This document shows, in pieces, positions 1 to 5,302 of a stretch of 6,644 nucleotides of DNA. The stretch covers positions 1-6,644 of the forward strand of contig MHFY01000063.1 of the NCBI GenBank assembly GCA_001805375.1, given 5' to 3'. The notes beneath the pieces are model-generated. The model did not search any database and was not told the origin of the DNA. It was given only the letters and a program-made list of their open reading frames with translations. The translations under genes were made by a program, and so were the position numbers. How positions within the stretch are numbered: the first letter of the stretch is position 1; each line of letters begins with the position of its first letter. This stretch comes from Omnitrophica WOR_2 bacterium GWA2_47_8. Its GTDB lineage: Bacteria; Omnitrophota; Gorgyraeia; Zapsychrales; GWA2-47-8.

Positions 1-759
1 CTTGGTGGCACTTGCTTTATCCCAGAGTACTTGGCTCCAATGCTGAAATGCAGTTTTCCCTGTTTCAAGATCAGAGAGATACATTCGGTCATGATAGAGT
101 TTCACGCACTCACGGTCTCCAACATAGCAAACAGTGCGTGTGTAGTCGAGAAAAGCAGGAACATCGGAGGCGAGATAATGTCCTTCATCGCCTCTACCGA
201 CAACCAATGGGGATCCATCGCGCATTGCCATGAGGTAGTTCTCGCCTCGTCTCATTGCAACAATCGCATACCGGCCCTCAATCTTTTTTCCCGCCGAGAC
301 AAATGCCTCGGCAAATGTTTGTCCTTCACGCATGAAATAGTCGATAAGGTGCGGTATTACCTCGGTATCTGTCTCCGAGACAAAAAGATGTTTCCCGAGC
401 ACTCCGAATTTCTCCATGAGAAATGATTTGAGCTCAAGGTGGTTTTCAACGATACCGTTATGCACGACCGCAATGGTGCCGTCATGGTTTAGGTGCGGGT
501 GCGAGTTGAGTTCCGTCACTCCGCCGTGTGTTGCCCATCTCGAATGTCCGATTGTGATTTTGCCGAGCACGTTGAGAAATTCATCCTTCGCCACGTCGGA
601 TACTTTTCCAACTGCTTTTTTGATAAAGATCCCGTCCGTTGTTTGCGTCGCGATTCCCCACGAATCGTATCCGCGATACTCCAATTCGCAAAGAGCGGTA
701 TGGGTCATATTTGCGGCCTGTATTTGCCTTGATCCAACATGTCCAAAGATTCCACACAT
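1..759 (-). CDS. glmS: Glucosamine-6-phosphate synthase (glutamine-fructose-6-phosphate transaminase), N-terminal part, 3' end outside window
   Basis: 253 codons are visible, all from the N-terminal class II glutamine amidotransferase domain. GlmS makes glucosamine-6-phosphate from fructose-6-phosphate and glutamine in the cytoplasm, the first committed step to UDP-GlcNAc and peptidoglycan. The protein begins MCGIFGHVG, so Cys2 becomes the N-terminal nucleophile after Met removal. Other family signatures are YRGYDSWG (28-35), GHSRWATHG (71-79, Arg74), the oxyanion-hole HNGIVENH (100-107, Asn101-Gly102), SETDTEV (128-134, Asp131) and ASDVPAFL (197-204). The frame stays open to the left edge, just before the point where the linker to the two sugar-isomerase (SIS) domains is expected, so roughly 60% of a normal protein of about 600 residues lies outside. 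The start is fixed by the Cys2 requirement and by a good upstream AGGGGGA. The gene diverges from the META-domain gene. No glmS ribozyme was seen in the short leader. Confidence 0.96.
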   Translation of the reverse strand, partial: MCGIFGHVGSRQIQAANMTHTALCELEYRGYDSWGIATQTTDGIFIKKAVGKVSDVAKDEFLNVLGKITIGHSRWATHGGVTELNSHPHLNHDGTIAVVHNGIVENHLELKSFLMEKFGVLGKHLFVSETDTEVIPHLIDYFMREGQTFAEAFVSAGKKIEGRYAIVAMRRGENYLMAMRDGSPLVVGRGDEGHYLASDVPAFLDYTRTVCYVGDRECVKLYHDRMYLSDLETGKTAFQHWSQVLWDKASATK

Positions 760-766
760 GATAATG

Positions 767-773
767 TCCCCCT
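767..773 (-). promoter_or_regulatory. Ribosome binding site of glmS
   Basis: Read on the minus strand, AGGGGGA sits 7 nt before the glmS ATG. It is the clearest Shine-Dalgarno-like sequence in the window; most other starts here have none. It supports the MCGIF start. Confidence 0.7.
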
Positions 774-845
774 AAGAGTTGAGCGTACTTAACAATATCC
801 GTCATTCATTATGGGGTTTATTGTGTGAAGCTTGGGTGAATGTGT

Positions 846-864
846 GTGACGTAGTGTGTGTCAC
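846..864. repeat. Small inverted repeat GTGAC-N9-GTCAC, possible operator
   Basis: GTGAC at 846-850 and GTCAC at 860-864 form a perfect 5-bp inverted repeat within a GTGTG-rich stretch. It ends 17 bp before the extended -10 element of the META-domain gene, covering and lying upstream of where a -35 box would be. That position would suit an activator or repressor site, including one acting on the divergent glmS. The half-sites resemble the TGTGA/TCACA of CRP-type regulators but with wider spacing, so no regulator can be named. Confidence 0.3.
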
Positions 865-880
865 GTATCTATCTTGTCTT

Positions 881-889
881 TGTTATACT
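881..889 (+). promoter_or_regulatory. Extended -10 promoter of the META-domain gene
   Basis: TGTTATACT contains an extended -10 TG followed by TATACT (884-889), five of six matches to TATAAT. No good -35 box lies 16-18 bp upstream, as is common for extended -10 promoters. A start about 7 nt downstream would give a leader of roughly 23 nt before the ATG at 919. Confidence 0.55.
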
Positions 890-918
890 AGGACGGATTG
901 TTCACTTACTTAATATTT

Positions 919-1854
919 ATGAAAAAAATAACACTTAGTATTCTCGGGGGAGGTGTAGCTATTATTTTTCTAATCGCCATTGTTGGTTTTTTAAAATTTA
1001 ATTTTACCAATGGTGGAGACAAAATACCGGAAGTGAATACTCCGGTCGGAGGTGCTTCACCTCGAGATACTTCCTACATCATAGATGGTGAGTTGATGCT
1101 TTTTACCGATGGAATGGCAGAGCGAGAAATAACACCGGACTCCGCATCGAAAGACAAGTTTGCGATTTTTGGCGAACCAACGATGGGAGATCTTGACGGG
1201 GACGGTGATGTCGATGCAGTGATGTATCTCACTCGAGATTCCGGGGGCAGTGGGACGTTCTTTTACGTTGTTGTTGCAGTGAACGAGCGTGGGACATATA
1301 AAGGTACGAATGCAATGTTCCTGGGGGATCGTATCGCGCCACAGAATATCAACATGGATGGTGGTAATGCCGTGGCAAATTTTGTGGTACGGAACACTGG
1401 TGAACCATTCACCGTGCCGCCGTCTGTGGGGAAGAGTGTATGGCTACATCTCGACCCAAGGACACTTACGATTGGAGAACTCGTGAAAAATTTTGAGGGC
1501 GAAGCCGACCCCTTGCGCATGACGCTTTACATGAAGAAGTGGGCTTGGGTGCGCACGGAGTATGCGGATGGTACCAGTATTGCGCCCAAAAAAGCCAACG
1601 TATTTTCGCTTGCGTTCAAGAAGGATGACACCGTTTCGGTGGCGACTGATTGCAACTCAATGGGCGGCAAATACATACTGAAGGGGAGTAGCCTTTCATT
1701 CGGAAGCATGATGTCTACCATGATGTTTTGTGAGGGTTCGCAGGAGTCGGAATTTTCAGGCATGTTGAATACGGTATCCGCGTATCATTTTACGAGTAAG
1801 GGGGAATTGTATCTTGAACTCACTCAATCAAAAGGCAGCGTCATTTTGCAATGA
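919..1854 (+). CDS. Membrane-anchored protein with calcium-loop-like DxDGDGDxD motif and C-terminal META (HslJ-like) domain
   Basis: This is a 311-residue protein from the ATG that gives MKKITLSIL. An in-frame TTG at 898 would add seven residues but sits almost on the promoter, so it is less likely. Residues 8-25 are a hydrophobic N-terminal anchor or uncleaved signal with no lipobox cysteine, which places the rest outside the membrane. A middle region (about 50-195) contains DLDGDGDVD (91-99), an EF-hand-like or FG-GAP-type calcium loop, followed by a beta-rich stretch. Residues 203-311 fit the META/DUF306 fold, with W208-W210, DCN (244-246), MSTMMFC (265-271) and E278. META domains occur in HslJ-like envelope proteins linked to heat or antibiotic tolerance; the molecular role is unknown. 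No Shine-Dalgarno is visible. The TGA stop lies inside the terminator stem. The domain call is fairly confident; the function is not. Confidence 0.85.
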   Translation: MKKITLSILGGGVAIIFLIAIVGFLKFNFTNGGDKIPEVNTPVGGASPRDTSYIIDGELMLFTDGMAEREITPDSASKDKFAIFGEPTMGDLDGDGDVDAVMYLTRDSGGSGTFFYVVVAVNERGTYKGTNAMFLGDRIAPQNINMDGGNAVANFVVRNTGEPFTVPPSVGKSVWLHLDPRTLTIGELVKNFEGEADPLRMTLYMKKWAWVRTEYADGTSIAPKKANVFSLAFKKDDTVSVATDCNSMGGKYILKGSSLSFGSMMSTMMFCEGSQESEFSGMLNTVSAYHFTSKGELYLELTQSKGSVILQ

Positions 1855-1866
1855 CGCCATATTTTT
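1838..1866 (+). terminator. Hairpin terminator containing the META gene stop codon, probably bidirectional
   Basis: GCGTCATT (1838-1845) pairs perfectly with AATGACGC (1850-1857) around a TTGC loop, followed by CATATTTTT. The TGA stop (1852-1854) is in the right arm. On the minus strand the same stem is followed by TGCCTTTTG, so it could also end the convergent hsp20-SHOCT transcript. Confidence 0.75.
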
Positions 1867-1905
1867 CTCTTCATTCATATGCACACCGCAGGCCGTAGGT
1901 GATTT

Positions 1906-2163
1906 CTATCCGTAGATATCTTTTTTCTTTTCCTCGAACTCTGCTTTATTAATCTCGCCCTTTGCATAACGATCCTTAAGGATGTCGAGCGGTGTTCTTT
2001 CTTCACCGACTTCGCGCTCGTGTGAACTTCTATCATGTCCCCAAACCCACTTTCCAAAGGTGATGATGGCTACAATAACGAGCACCCACCAAAAAATCGC
2101 CAAGATGATGCCGAGTCCTCCGAAACCATTACTCATTCCATATCCATATCCGTCCCACATCAT
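1906..2163 (-). CDS. Small SHOCT-domain membrane protein
   Basis: This is an 85-residue protein. A Gly/Tyr/Met-rich N-terminus (1-16) precedes one hydrophobic helix (about 17-39, ending in TFGKWVWG), then a charged linker. A C-terminal SHOCT motif (57-84: TPLDILKDRYAKGEINKAEF, then EEKKKDI) completes it. SHOCT is a short two-helix module found at the ends of many bacterial proteins and thought to mediate oligomerisation or binding. Proteins of this exact layout (one helix plus SHOCT) are common and uncharacterised. The gene starts 47 nt after the hsp20 stop on the same strand, so the two are probably co-transcribed. The start could be either Met of the MMWDGYG beginning. No Shine-Dalgarno is visible; instead the motif shared with hsp20 ends directly at the ATG. 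Confidence 0.85.
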   Translation of the reverse strand: MMWDGYGYGMSNGFGGLGIILAIFWWVLVIVAIITFGKWVWGHDRSSHEREVGEERTPLDILKDRYAKGEINKAEFEEKKKDIYG

Positions 2164-2176
2164 ATTCGTATTGAAT
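2164..2176. repeat. Copy 1 of a shared upstream motif, ATTC-N5-GAAT
   Basis: ATTCGTATTGAAT is an inverted repeat (ATTC/GAAT) immediately upstream of the SHOCT gene start. Its first 10 bases are identical to those of the copy before hsp20 at 2644-2656. It may be an operator or a shared translation or promoter element; chance cannot be excluded. Confidence 0.35.
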
Positions 2177-2210
2177 TAGTCGTGTAAATGTAATTTGTGC
2201 GAGAGTGTAT

Positions 2211-2630
2211 TTATGCGCCAAGTACCTTTATTTTGACGGGGCCTGACGATTCTTTCTTCTCCTTTCTTGGCATCGTGATGGAGAGTACTCCACGTTCGTA
2301 TATCGCCTCCACCTTATCTTTTTCTACCGCAGCAGGAAGTGTCACCATGCGAACAAACTCTCCCTTTTTAATCTCTTTGCGATAGTACTGTTTGCTTTTT
2401 TCCTCTTTTTCCTCCTCACGAGACCCACTTACGCGCAAATAATCATCCTCGACAGAGACGTTTAATTTTCCAGGATCAATACCCGGGAGTTGCATTTTTG
2501 CTACCACATTTGCACCCTCTTCGTACACATCAATAGCGAGATCTAATCCTGCCTTACCGAAAACACTCGTTGGAAGTACGTCGATAAAACGTTCTACATC
2601 TGCCCACGGTTCCCATTTGATCATTGCCAT
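2211..2630 (-). CDS. hsp20: Small heat shock protein, Hsp20/alpha-crystallin family
   Basis: This is a 139-residue protein, a normal length for a bacterial Hsp20. Such proteins are ATP-independent holdases that bind unfolding proteins in the cytoplasm and pass them to DnaK or ClpB. The short N-terminal arm (MAMIKWEPWADVERF) is followed by the alpha-crystallin domain at about 30-122. Family landmarks include MQLPGIDPGKLNVSV (46-60), YLRVSGSR (64-71), the EFVRMVTLP strand (91-99) and the near-invariant GVLSITMP (114-121). The C-terminal IKV (134-136) fits the I-x-I/V anchor that docks into neighbouring subunits. A second Met at residue 3 is an alternative start. No CIRCE element was seen upstream, so heat control, if any, would be by another system; the shared ATTCGTATTG motif is a candidate. 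The SHOCT gene follows downstream. Confidence 0.96.
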   Translation of the reverse strand: MAMIKWEPWADVERFIDVLPTSVFGKAGLDLAIDVYEEGANVVAKMQLPGIDPGKLNVSVEDDYLRVSGSREEEKEEKSKQYYRKEIKKGEFVRMVTLPAAVEKDKVEAIYERGVLSITMPRKEKKESSGPVKIKVLGA

Positions 2631-2643
2631 ATATTTGAAATTA

Positions 2644-2656
2644 ATTCGTATTGGAT
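2644..2656. repeat. Copy 2 of the shared upstream motif, ATTC-N5-GGAT
   Basis: ATTCGTATTGGAT lies 13 nt upstream of the hsp20 ATG. It matches the copy at 2164-2176 in 12 of 13 positions. It is the only candidate regulatory sequence recognised before hsp20. Confidence 0.35.
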
Positions 2657-2878
2657 AATGTGTCCATGCGATGATGATTATTGATTATCGTTCGACCCCC
2701 GAAGATTGCACAATCATCATTCGCGGCTTCCGGCACGCAAAAAGTTTGGCGCATCGGCAGAGGACCTTAATCAGTAGTCTAATATTATGCTGATGAATGG
2801 CTAATGAAGCATAAAATGTATTTGGGTGAATATGAAAGAAGTGGAACAACTCCGAGCGCACACTCAGATATTCAATGA
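2657..2878. other. Intergenic region upstream of hsp20, no gene recognised
   Basis: No frame encodes a recognisable protein. An open frame on the minus strand (2685-2894) yields a Cys/His/Arg-rich peptide without family resemblance. Visible structure is a 7-bp hairpin TTATGCT/AGCATAA (2785-2791 with 2808-2814) and a palindrome GATTG-CA-CAATC near 2705-2716. CACAATCATC occurs here (about 2709) and again in the left arm of the hairpin at 2879-2925. The minus-strand hsp20 promoter should lie in the left part, but no clear -35/-10 pair was found. Confidence 0.5.
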
Positions 2879-2925
2879 AAGAAAACACAATCATCCTAAA
2901 TTATTTAGGATGATCGTGTTTTCTT
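2879..2925. terminator. Strong 21-bp hairpin, terminator-like in either direction
   Basis: Positions 2879-2900 and 2904-2925 pair with a single defect (A2889 against C2915) around a 3-nt loop. The outer arms are A/T-rich, ending GTGTTTTCTT on plus and GTGTTTTCTT on minus, so each strand ends in a U-rich tract. The one defect is A-C on plus but a U-G wobble on minus, which mildly favours a minus-strand RNA. No coding gene ends here in either direction. It could insulate hsp20 from read-through or end an unannotated RNA. Confidence 0.5.
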
Positions 2926-3190
2926 CTCGGATTCCAATTAACTTATGTGTTAATCCACCATTTCATTTATAGCAAGGGAAGTGATTTATCGGCTTCATGG
3001 AGGATGACGCGAATCGTGAAGCTGACTTAGCCATCGAGCAGACCGTTTACGTGTTCGAGGCTTCGCCCTGAAGTCGTGTTTAGTGGGTTTATTCATCTTT
3101 AGTTGAGTCGTGTCGGGGAGAGTAATGACAAAAAGAGAACATGTATATCCTGAAGGGATATTTCCGGATTCCGTAATGAGAGGCTTTTTG

Positions 3191-3271
3191 TTATTCATGT
3201 CATGAATCAGTTAACGGATAAAGCGACGAAACAGATCCGTTTACACTTGAACTGATAATGCTTATGAATAA
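3191..3271 (+). repeat. Three-tier inverted repeat around a 15-nt loop
   Basis: TTATTCAT (3191-3198) pairs with ATGAATAA (3264-3271). A symmetric 7x7 internal loop separates it from ATCAGTT (3206-3212) with AACTGAT (3250-3256). Inside that, AACGGAT (3213-3219) pairs with ATCCGTT (3235-3241), with 8 nt bulged on the 3' side. That gives 22 Watson-Crick pairs in order. The outer arm overlaps the helix 3124-3135/3184-3195, so both cannot form completely at once. Confidence 0.55.
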
Positions 3272-3326
3272 GGTACCGAGGCAGAGACTCGCCGTAGCCC
3301 TTTCGTGGATGAGCACACTACTCGCG

Positions 3327-3478
3327 GTCGCCTGAGTACACTCACCCCCCCGGTCCATAGTCCCCCAGCGTGATAACTCCACGATATATGGTTGGAGTTA
3401 CTAAGAAACGCGAGGGTGGAGAGCTATTAAAGATCATTGTTGATCATTTGAGTAGGGGGGTGAGTCTGCTCACGCGAT
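3327..3478 (+). repeat. Long inverted repeat closing a branched domain
   Basis: Positions 3327-3350 pair with 3455-3478 in one register. There are 22 pairs out of 24, including two G-U wobbles, with two C-C mismatches. The core is ACTCACCCCCC with GGGGGGTGAGT. The enclosed 104 nt contain TAACTCCA (3374-3381) with TGGAGTTA (3393-3400), flanked by GCGT/ACGC (3368-3371 with 3408-3411), and a small hairpin GATCA-TTGT-TGATC (3432-3445). Confidence 0.6.
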
Positions 3479-3511
3479 GTCCGTTTGCAGACCCTGCCCG
3501 CAAGGTCTTTT

Positions 3512-3903
3512 ATCGATTTCCTTCCGGGCGATTTCGAGATTGAATATATCATCTTATATAAATCATAGTCATAAATGACAAATAACTTCGGTCGCATGCG
3601 CTATCTTTGCGTAACGCCTGCACCATCTCTCCTCCTATTCTACTCCTCACGCGTGAACGGTTGATGAATAAACGAACGTTACTTTTTTGTCACTGTGATG
3701 TTCTCTTACGAGCCATTTTGCCAAATACACTGCATATGTCCGCCCACGTAAGTTTTCCAAATCACATTACCTTCATCGTCTTTTTGTTAGATTGGATGAC
3801 AAAGGAAGAACACCCGCTTGCTCCGCGTCGTGCCTCATACGTTACAGTTTTTGTTTTTTAAAATAATTATTAGTGCATTTAATTCGCAAAATACTCATCA
3901 ATT
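3512..3903. other. Intergenic region upstream of the methyltransferase gene, nothing recognised
   Basis: About 390 bp without a supported gene. An open frame on plus (3607-3861, from TTG) gives a peptide with no family resemblance and no ribosome binding site. Features seen are an AT-rich stretch (3541-3590) with the inverted repeat GTCAT-AA-ATGAC, a palindrome CGCATGCG near 3593-3600, and distant CTTACG/CGTAAG arms (about 3707 and 3748). A run of T (3848-3859) leads into AAAATAATTATTA. The promoter of the following gene is probably in this last AT-rich part (about 3842-3875), but no convincing -35/-10 pair stands out. Confidence 0.5.
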
Positions 3904-4554
3904 ATGCATAACACAAACAAAGAACTCATTGTCTCACTTGATGAGCTGGGTGTACTGCGGGACACGCGCATTAAATCTGCTCTCTGCGCTGTAGATCGTC
4001 GCGATTTTGTTCTTGATGAATTCCGTGATGAAGCGTACAGAGATGACGCCTTGCCCATTTTGTCTGGGCAAACAATATCTCAACCACGTACTGTAGTTTT
4101 TATGCTGGAGTTACTCGGAACGAAAGAAGGAGAATGCGTAGTAGACATCGGTTTTGGTTCTGGATGGCAGAGTGCACTCCTTGCGCATATGGTTGGCGCT
4201 CTCGGTATCGTATATGCGGTTGAACTCATTCCTGCTCTATGTGAATTCGGCAAAGCAAATGTTGCGAAATACCCCGATCTTTATCGTCGAGTACGGTTTC
4301 ACTGTGGAGACGCACTCGAAGGATTCGGGGAGATTGAGATCGGTGATCACGTTGACCGTATCATTGTCGCTGCGGATATTTCGGAAATACCCGTTCGATG
4401 GCGTGCGGTACTTCGCAATGGAGGAGTCTTGGTCTATCCCAGTAATGGGGTCATACGACGTGAACACAAGCATTCCGAGGAAGAATTCGACATACAGGAA
4501 TATCCGGGCTTTGCGTTTGTTCCATTCGTCGCCACTGCACACAATTATCGTTAG
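3904..4554 (+). CDS. pcm: Protein-L-isoaspartate O-methyltransferase (PCMT family)
   Basis: This is a 216-residue protein, the usual length for the family. PCMT methylates L-isoaspartyl residues of aged proteins with S-adenosylmethionine in the cytoplasm, starting their repair to aspartate. The family-specific pre-motif reads DDALPILSGQTISQP (47-61), with GQTISQP carrying the active-site Ser/Thr region (Ser59). It is followed by SAM motif I VVDIGFGSGW (79-88), the acidic post-I residue in YAVEL (Glu107), motif II GDALEGF (135-141) and motif III GGVLVYP (173-179). Motif I departs from the common LEIGTGSGY at two informative places (Asp81 for Glu, Trp88 for Tyr), and the C-terminal part is less typical. 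It may therefore be a diverged relative with altered substrates. No Shine-Dalgarno precedes the ATG. The next gene starts 19 nt downstream on the same strand, so the two probably form an operon. Confidence 0.85.
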   Translation: MHNTNKELIVSLDELGVLRDTRIKSALCAVDRRDFVLDEFRDEAYRDDALPILSGQTISQPRTVVFMLELLGTKEGECVVDIGFGSGWQSALLAHMVGALGIVYAVELIPALCEFGKANVAKYPDLYRRVRFHCGDALEGFGEIEIGDHVDRIIVAADISEIPVRWRAVLRNGGVLVYPSNGVIRREHKHSEEEFDIQEYPGFAFVPFVATAHNYR

Positions 4555-4573
4555 CCACTAATATATTTTATCT

Positions 4574-5128
4574 ATGTCAAAAAAGCTTCGCGCAATGAAC
4601 ATTAAGCAACCACCTCGATTGAGGGATGAGGCACAGAGCGGAAACCCTTCGGTCGGTATTGCGTACTGTCCGAAGTGTCACAGCGCTTATGAAAAGAAAT
4701 CATGGAAGCACGCGATAGTGAAAGCGAGAAAATTATTGTATGGTCCGGCAAAAAAGAATGGAAATATCAAGAGTGTGTTGTGTCCCGCATGTAGAATGGC
4801 TGAAGAACATTTATTCGAAGGAGAGATCATTATTACGAACGTGCCTTCTGAGTTCTTATCTGACCTTCGTCACCTCATTTTGCGGTTCGCGGAGAACGCA
4901 AAGAGGCGGTCACCGCTGCATCGCTTGCTCAAGATGGAGCGAGTCGGTACAGGGCTTCGAATTACAACAACAGAAAACCAGCTTGCGGGAAGGCTCGCAA
5001 AGAAGATCGTTGAATCCTTCAAGCATCACGTCACGCTTAATGTTGTTTTTTCACGCGAGCCATATGAGAAAGAATTCGTCAGACTTGCCTTCGCCCAGAA
5101 AGGTGGTGTCGGACAGCTGGATTCATAA
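4574..5128 (+). CDS. BCAM0308/NMD3-like zinc-ribbon protein
   Basis: This is a 184-residue protein. Two CxxC knuckles, CPKC (32-35) and CPAC (70-73), lie 38 residues apart and should bind one zinc, like the N-terminal ribbon of the archaeal and eukaryotic NMD3 ribosome-export factor. The second half, FEGEIIIT (81-88), the alpha-rich stretch around 95-125, and LRITTTENQLAGRLAKKI (128-145) followed by a conserved beta-alpha segment, matches my recollection of the bacterial BCAM0308 family. That family has the order CPxC, CPAC, a GE strand, then TTTxxxLA. The function is unknown; a nucleic-acid or ribosome-related role is only suggested by the NMD3 resemblance. The first 28 residues are basic and probably disordered. 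The gene follows the methyltransferase gene by 19 nt without a Shine-Dalgarno sequence. Confidence 0.75.
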   Translation: MSKKLRAMNIKQPPRLRDEAQSGNPSVGIAYCPKCHSAYEKKSWKHAIVKARKLLYGPAKKNGNIKSVLCPACRMAEEHLFEGEIIITNVPSEFLSDLRHLILRFAENAKRRSPLHRLLKMERVGTGLRITTTENQLAGRLAKKIVESFKHHVTLNVVFSREPYEKEFVRLAFAQKGGVGQLDS

Positions 5129-5166
5129 CCGATTCATGAAACAACAGCATTGGCGCAATAAGCTGG

Positions 5167-5215
5167 CATCCTCCCACCTCATGATTCCTTCATGTGCTTT
5201 GTGGTAGAAAGGATG
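5167..5215 (+). repeat. Three-segment stem-loop between the zinc protein gene and the CheB-CheR gene
   Basis: CATCCT (5167-5172) pairs with AGGATG (5210-5215), CCAC (5174-5177) with GTGG (5201-5204), and CATGA (5180-5184) with TCATG (5190-5194), with small internal loops. No U-tract follows, so it is not a standard terminator. It lies in the 174-nt gap before the CheB-CheR gene, and its right arm includes a GAAAGG that could serve as a ribosome binding site. It may be a leader structure, or chance. Confidence 0.3.
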
Positions 5216-5302
5216 TATGATGTTAAGAAGAACATACGTCAAATACAACAAGCAGGATTTGTCCTTGCGTAAGGTATTCAGTGGTTCCATCTCTCCCCCT
5301 TT

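Larger units (their letters stand above)
2989..3511 (+). ncRNA. Candidate large structured RNA, family not recognised
   Basis: No protein gene is supported here, but plus-strand helices follow one another almost without gaps. They are 2989-3000/3014-3025; 3034-3040/3052-3058 (extendable to 3031-3060); 3061-3064/3070-3073; 3124-3135/3184-3195 enclosing 3145-3150/3156-3161; 3191-3198/3264-3271 with 3206-3212/3250-3256 and 3213-3219/3235-3241; 3277-3280/3288-3291; and 3327-3350/3455-3478 enclosing 3374-3381/3393-3400. At least six wobble pairs across these stems are G-U on plus and A-C mismatches on minus, pointing to a plus-strand RNA. A possible end is AGACC/GGTCT (3489-3508) followed by TTTT. 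The hallmark sequences of RNase P RNA, tmRNA, SRP RNA, group II intron domain V and the group I core were not found. Boundaries are approximate, and single-sequence folding can mislead. Confidence 0.35.

Noticed and set aside
416..775. Plus-strand open frames across 31-775
   Set aside because: They are antisense to the clear glmS frame and lack any protein family resemblance.
760..900. glmS ribozyme or riboswitch in the glmS leader
   Set aside because: The gap is only about 140 bp and shared with a divergent promoter; none of the conserved ribozyme core or double-pseudoknot sequence was recognised.
2686..2704. GTTCGACCCC resembling a tRNA T-loop
   Set aside because: The five bases before and after do not pair as a T-stem, and no acceptor or anticodon arm could be found on either strand.
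2685..2894. Minus-strand open frame of 69 codons
   Set aside because: No family resemblance, unusual Cys/His/Arg composition, no ribosome binding site, and its start lies inside the strong hairpin at 2879-2925.
3046..3068. GTGTTCGAGG resembling a tRNA T-arm
   Set aside because: Flanks do not form the T-stem; the bases instead pair in the helix 3034-3040/3052-3058.
2995..3198. Minus-strand open frame of 67 codons in the structured region
   Set aside because: Low-complexity basic C-terminus without a recognisable domain; it overlaps helices whose wobble pattern points to the other strand, and no Shine-Dalgarno was seen.
3200..3382. Minus-strand open frame of 60 codons
   Set aside because: Peptide rich in Ser/Thr with no domain or start signal; it overlaps the inverted repeats.
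3515..3535. Minus-strand CCCGGAAGGAAA resembling the SRP RNA tip (CCGGAAGGAAGCAGCC)
   Set aside because: The conserved asymmetric and symmetric loop bases (AGCAG opposite CAGG) are missing, and flanking pairing is only about 4-5 bp.
3607..3861. Plus-strand open frame of 84 codons from TTG
   Set aside because: Non-ATG start, no ribosome binding site, hydrophobic/Cys mix without family match; most likely chance in an AT-rich gap.
5213..5272. Mini-frame of 19 codons in frame with and upstream of the CheB-CheR start
   Set aside because: It could be a leader peptide, but it is too short to support, and its purine-rich upstream sequence lies inside a stem. The TAA at 5270-5272 only serves to delimit the fusion's start.
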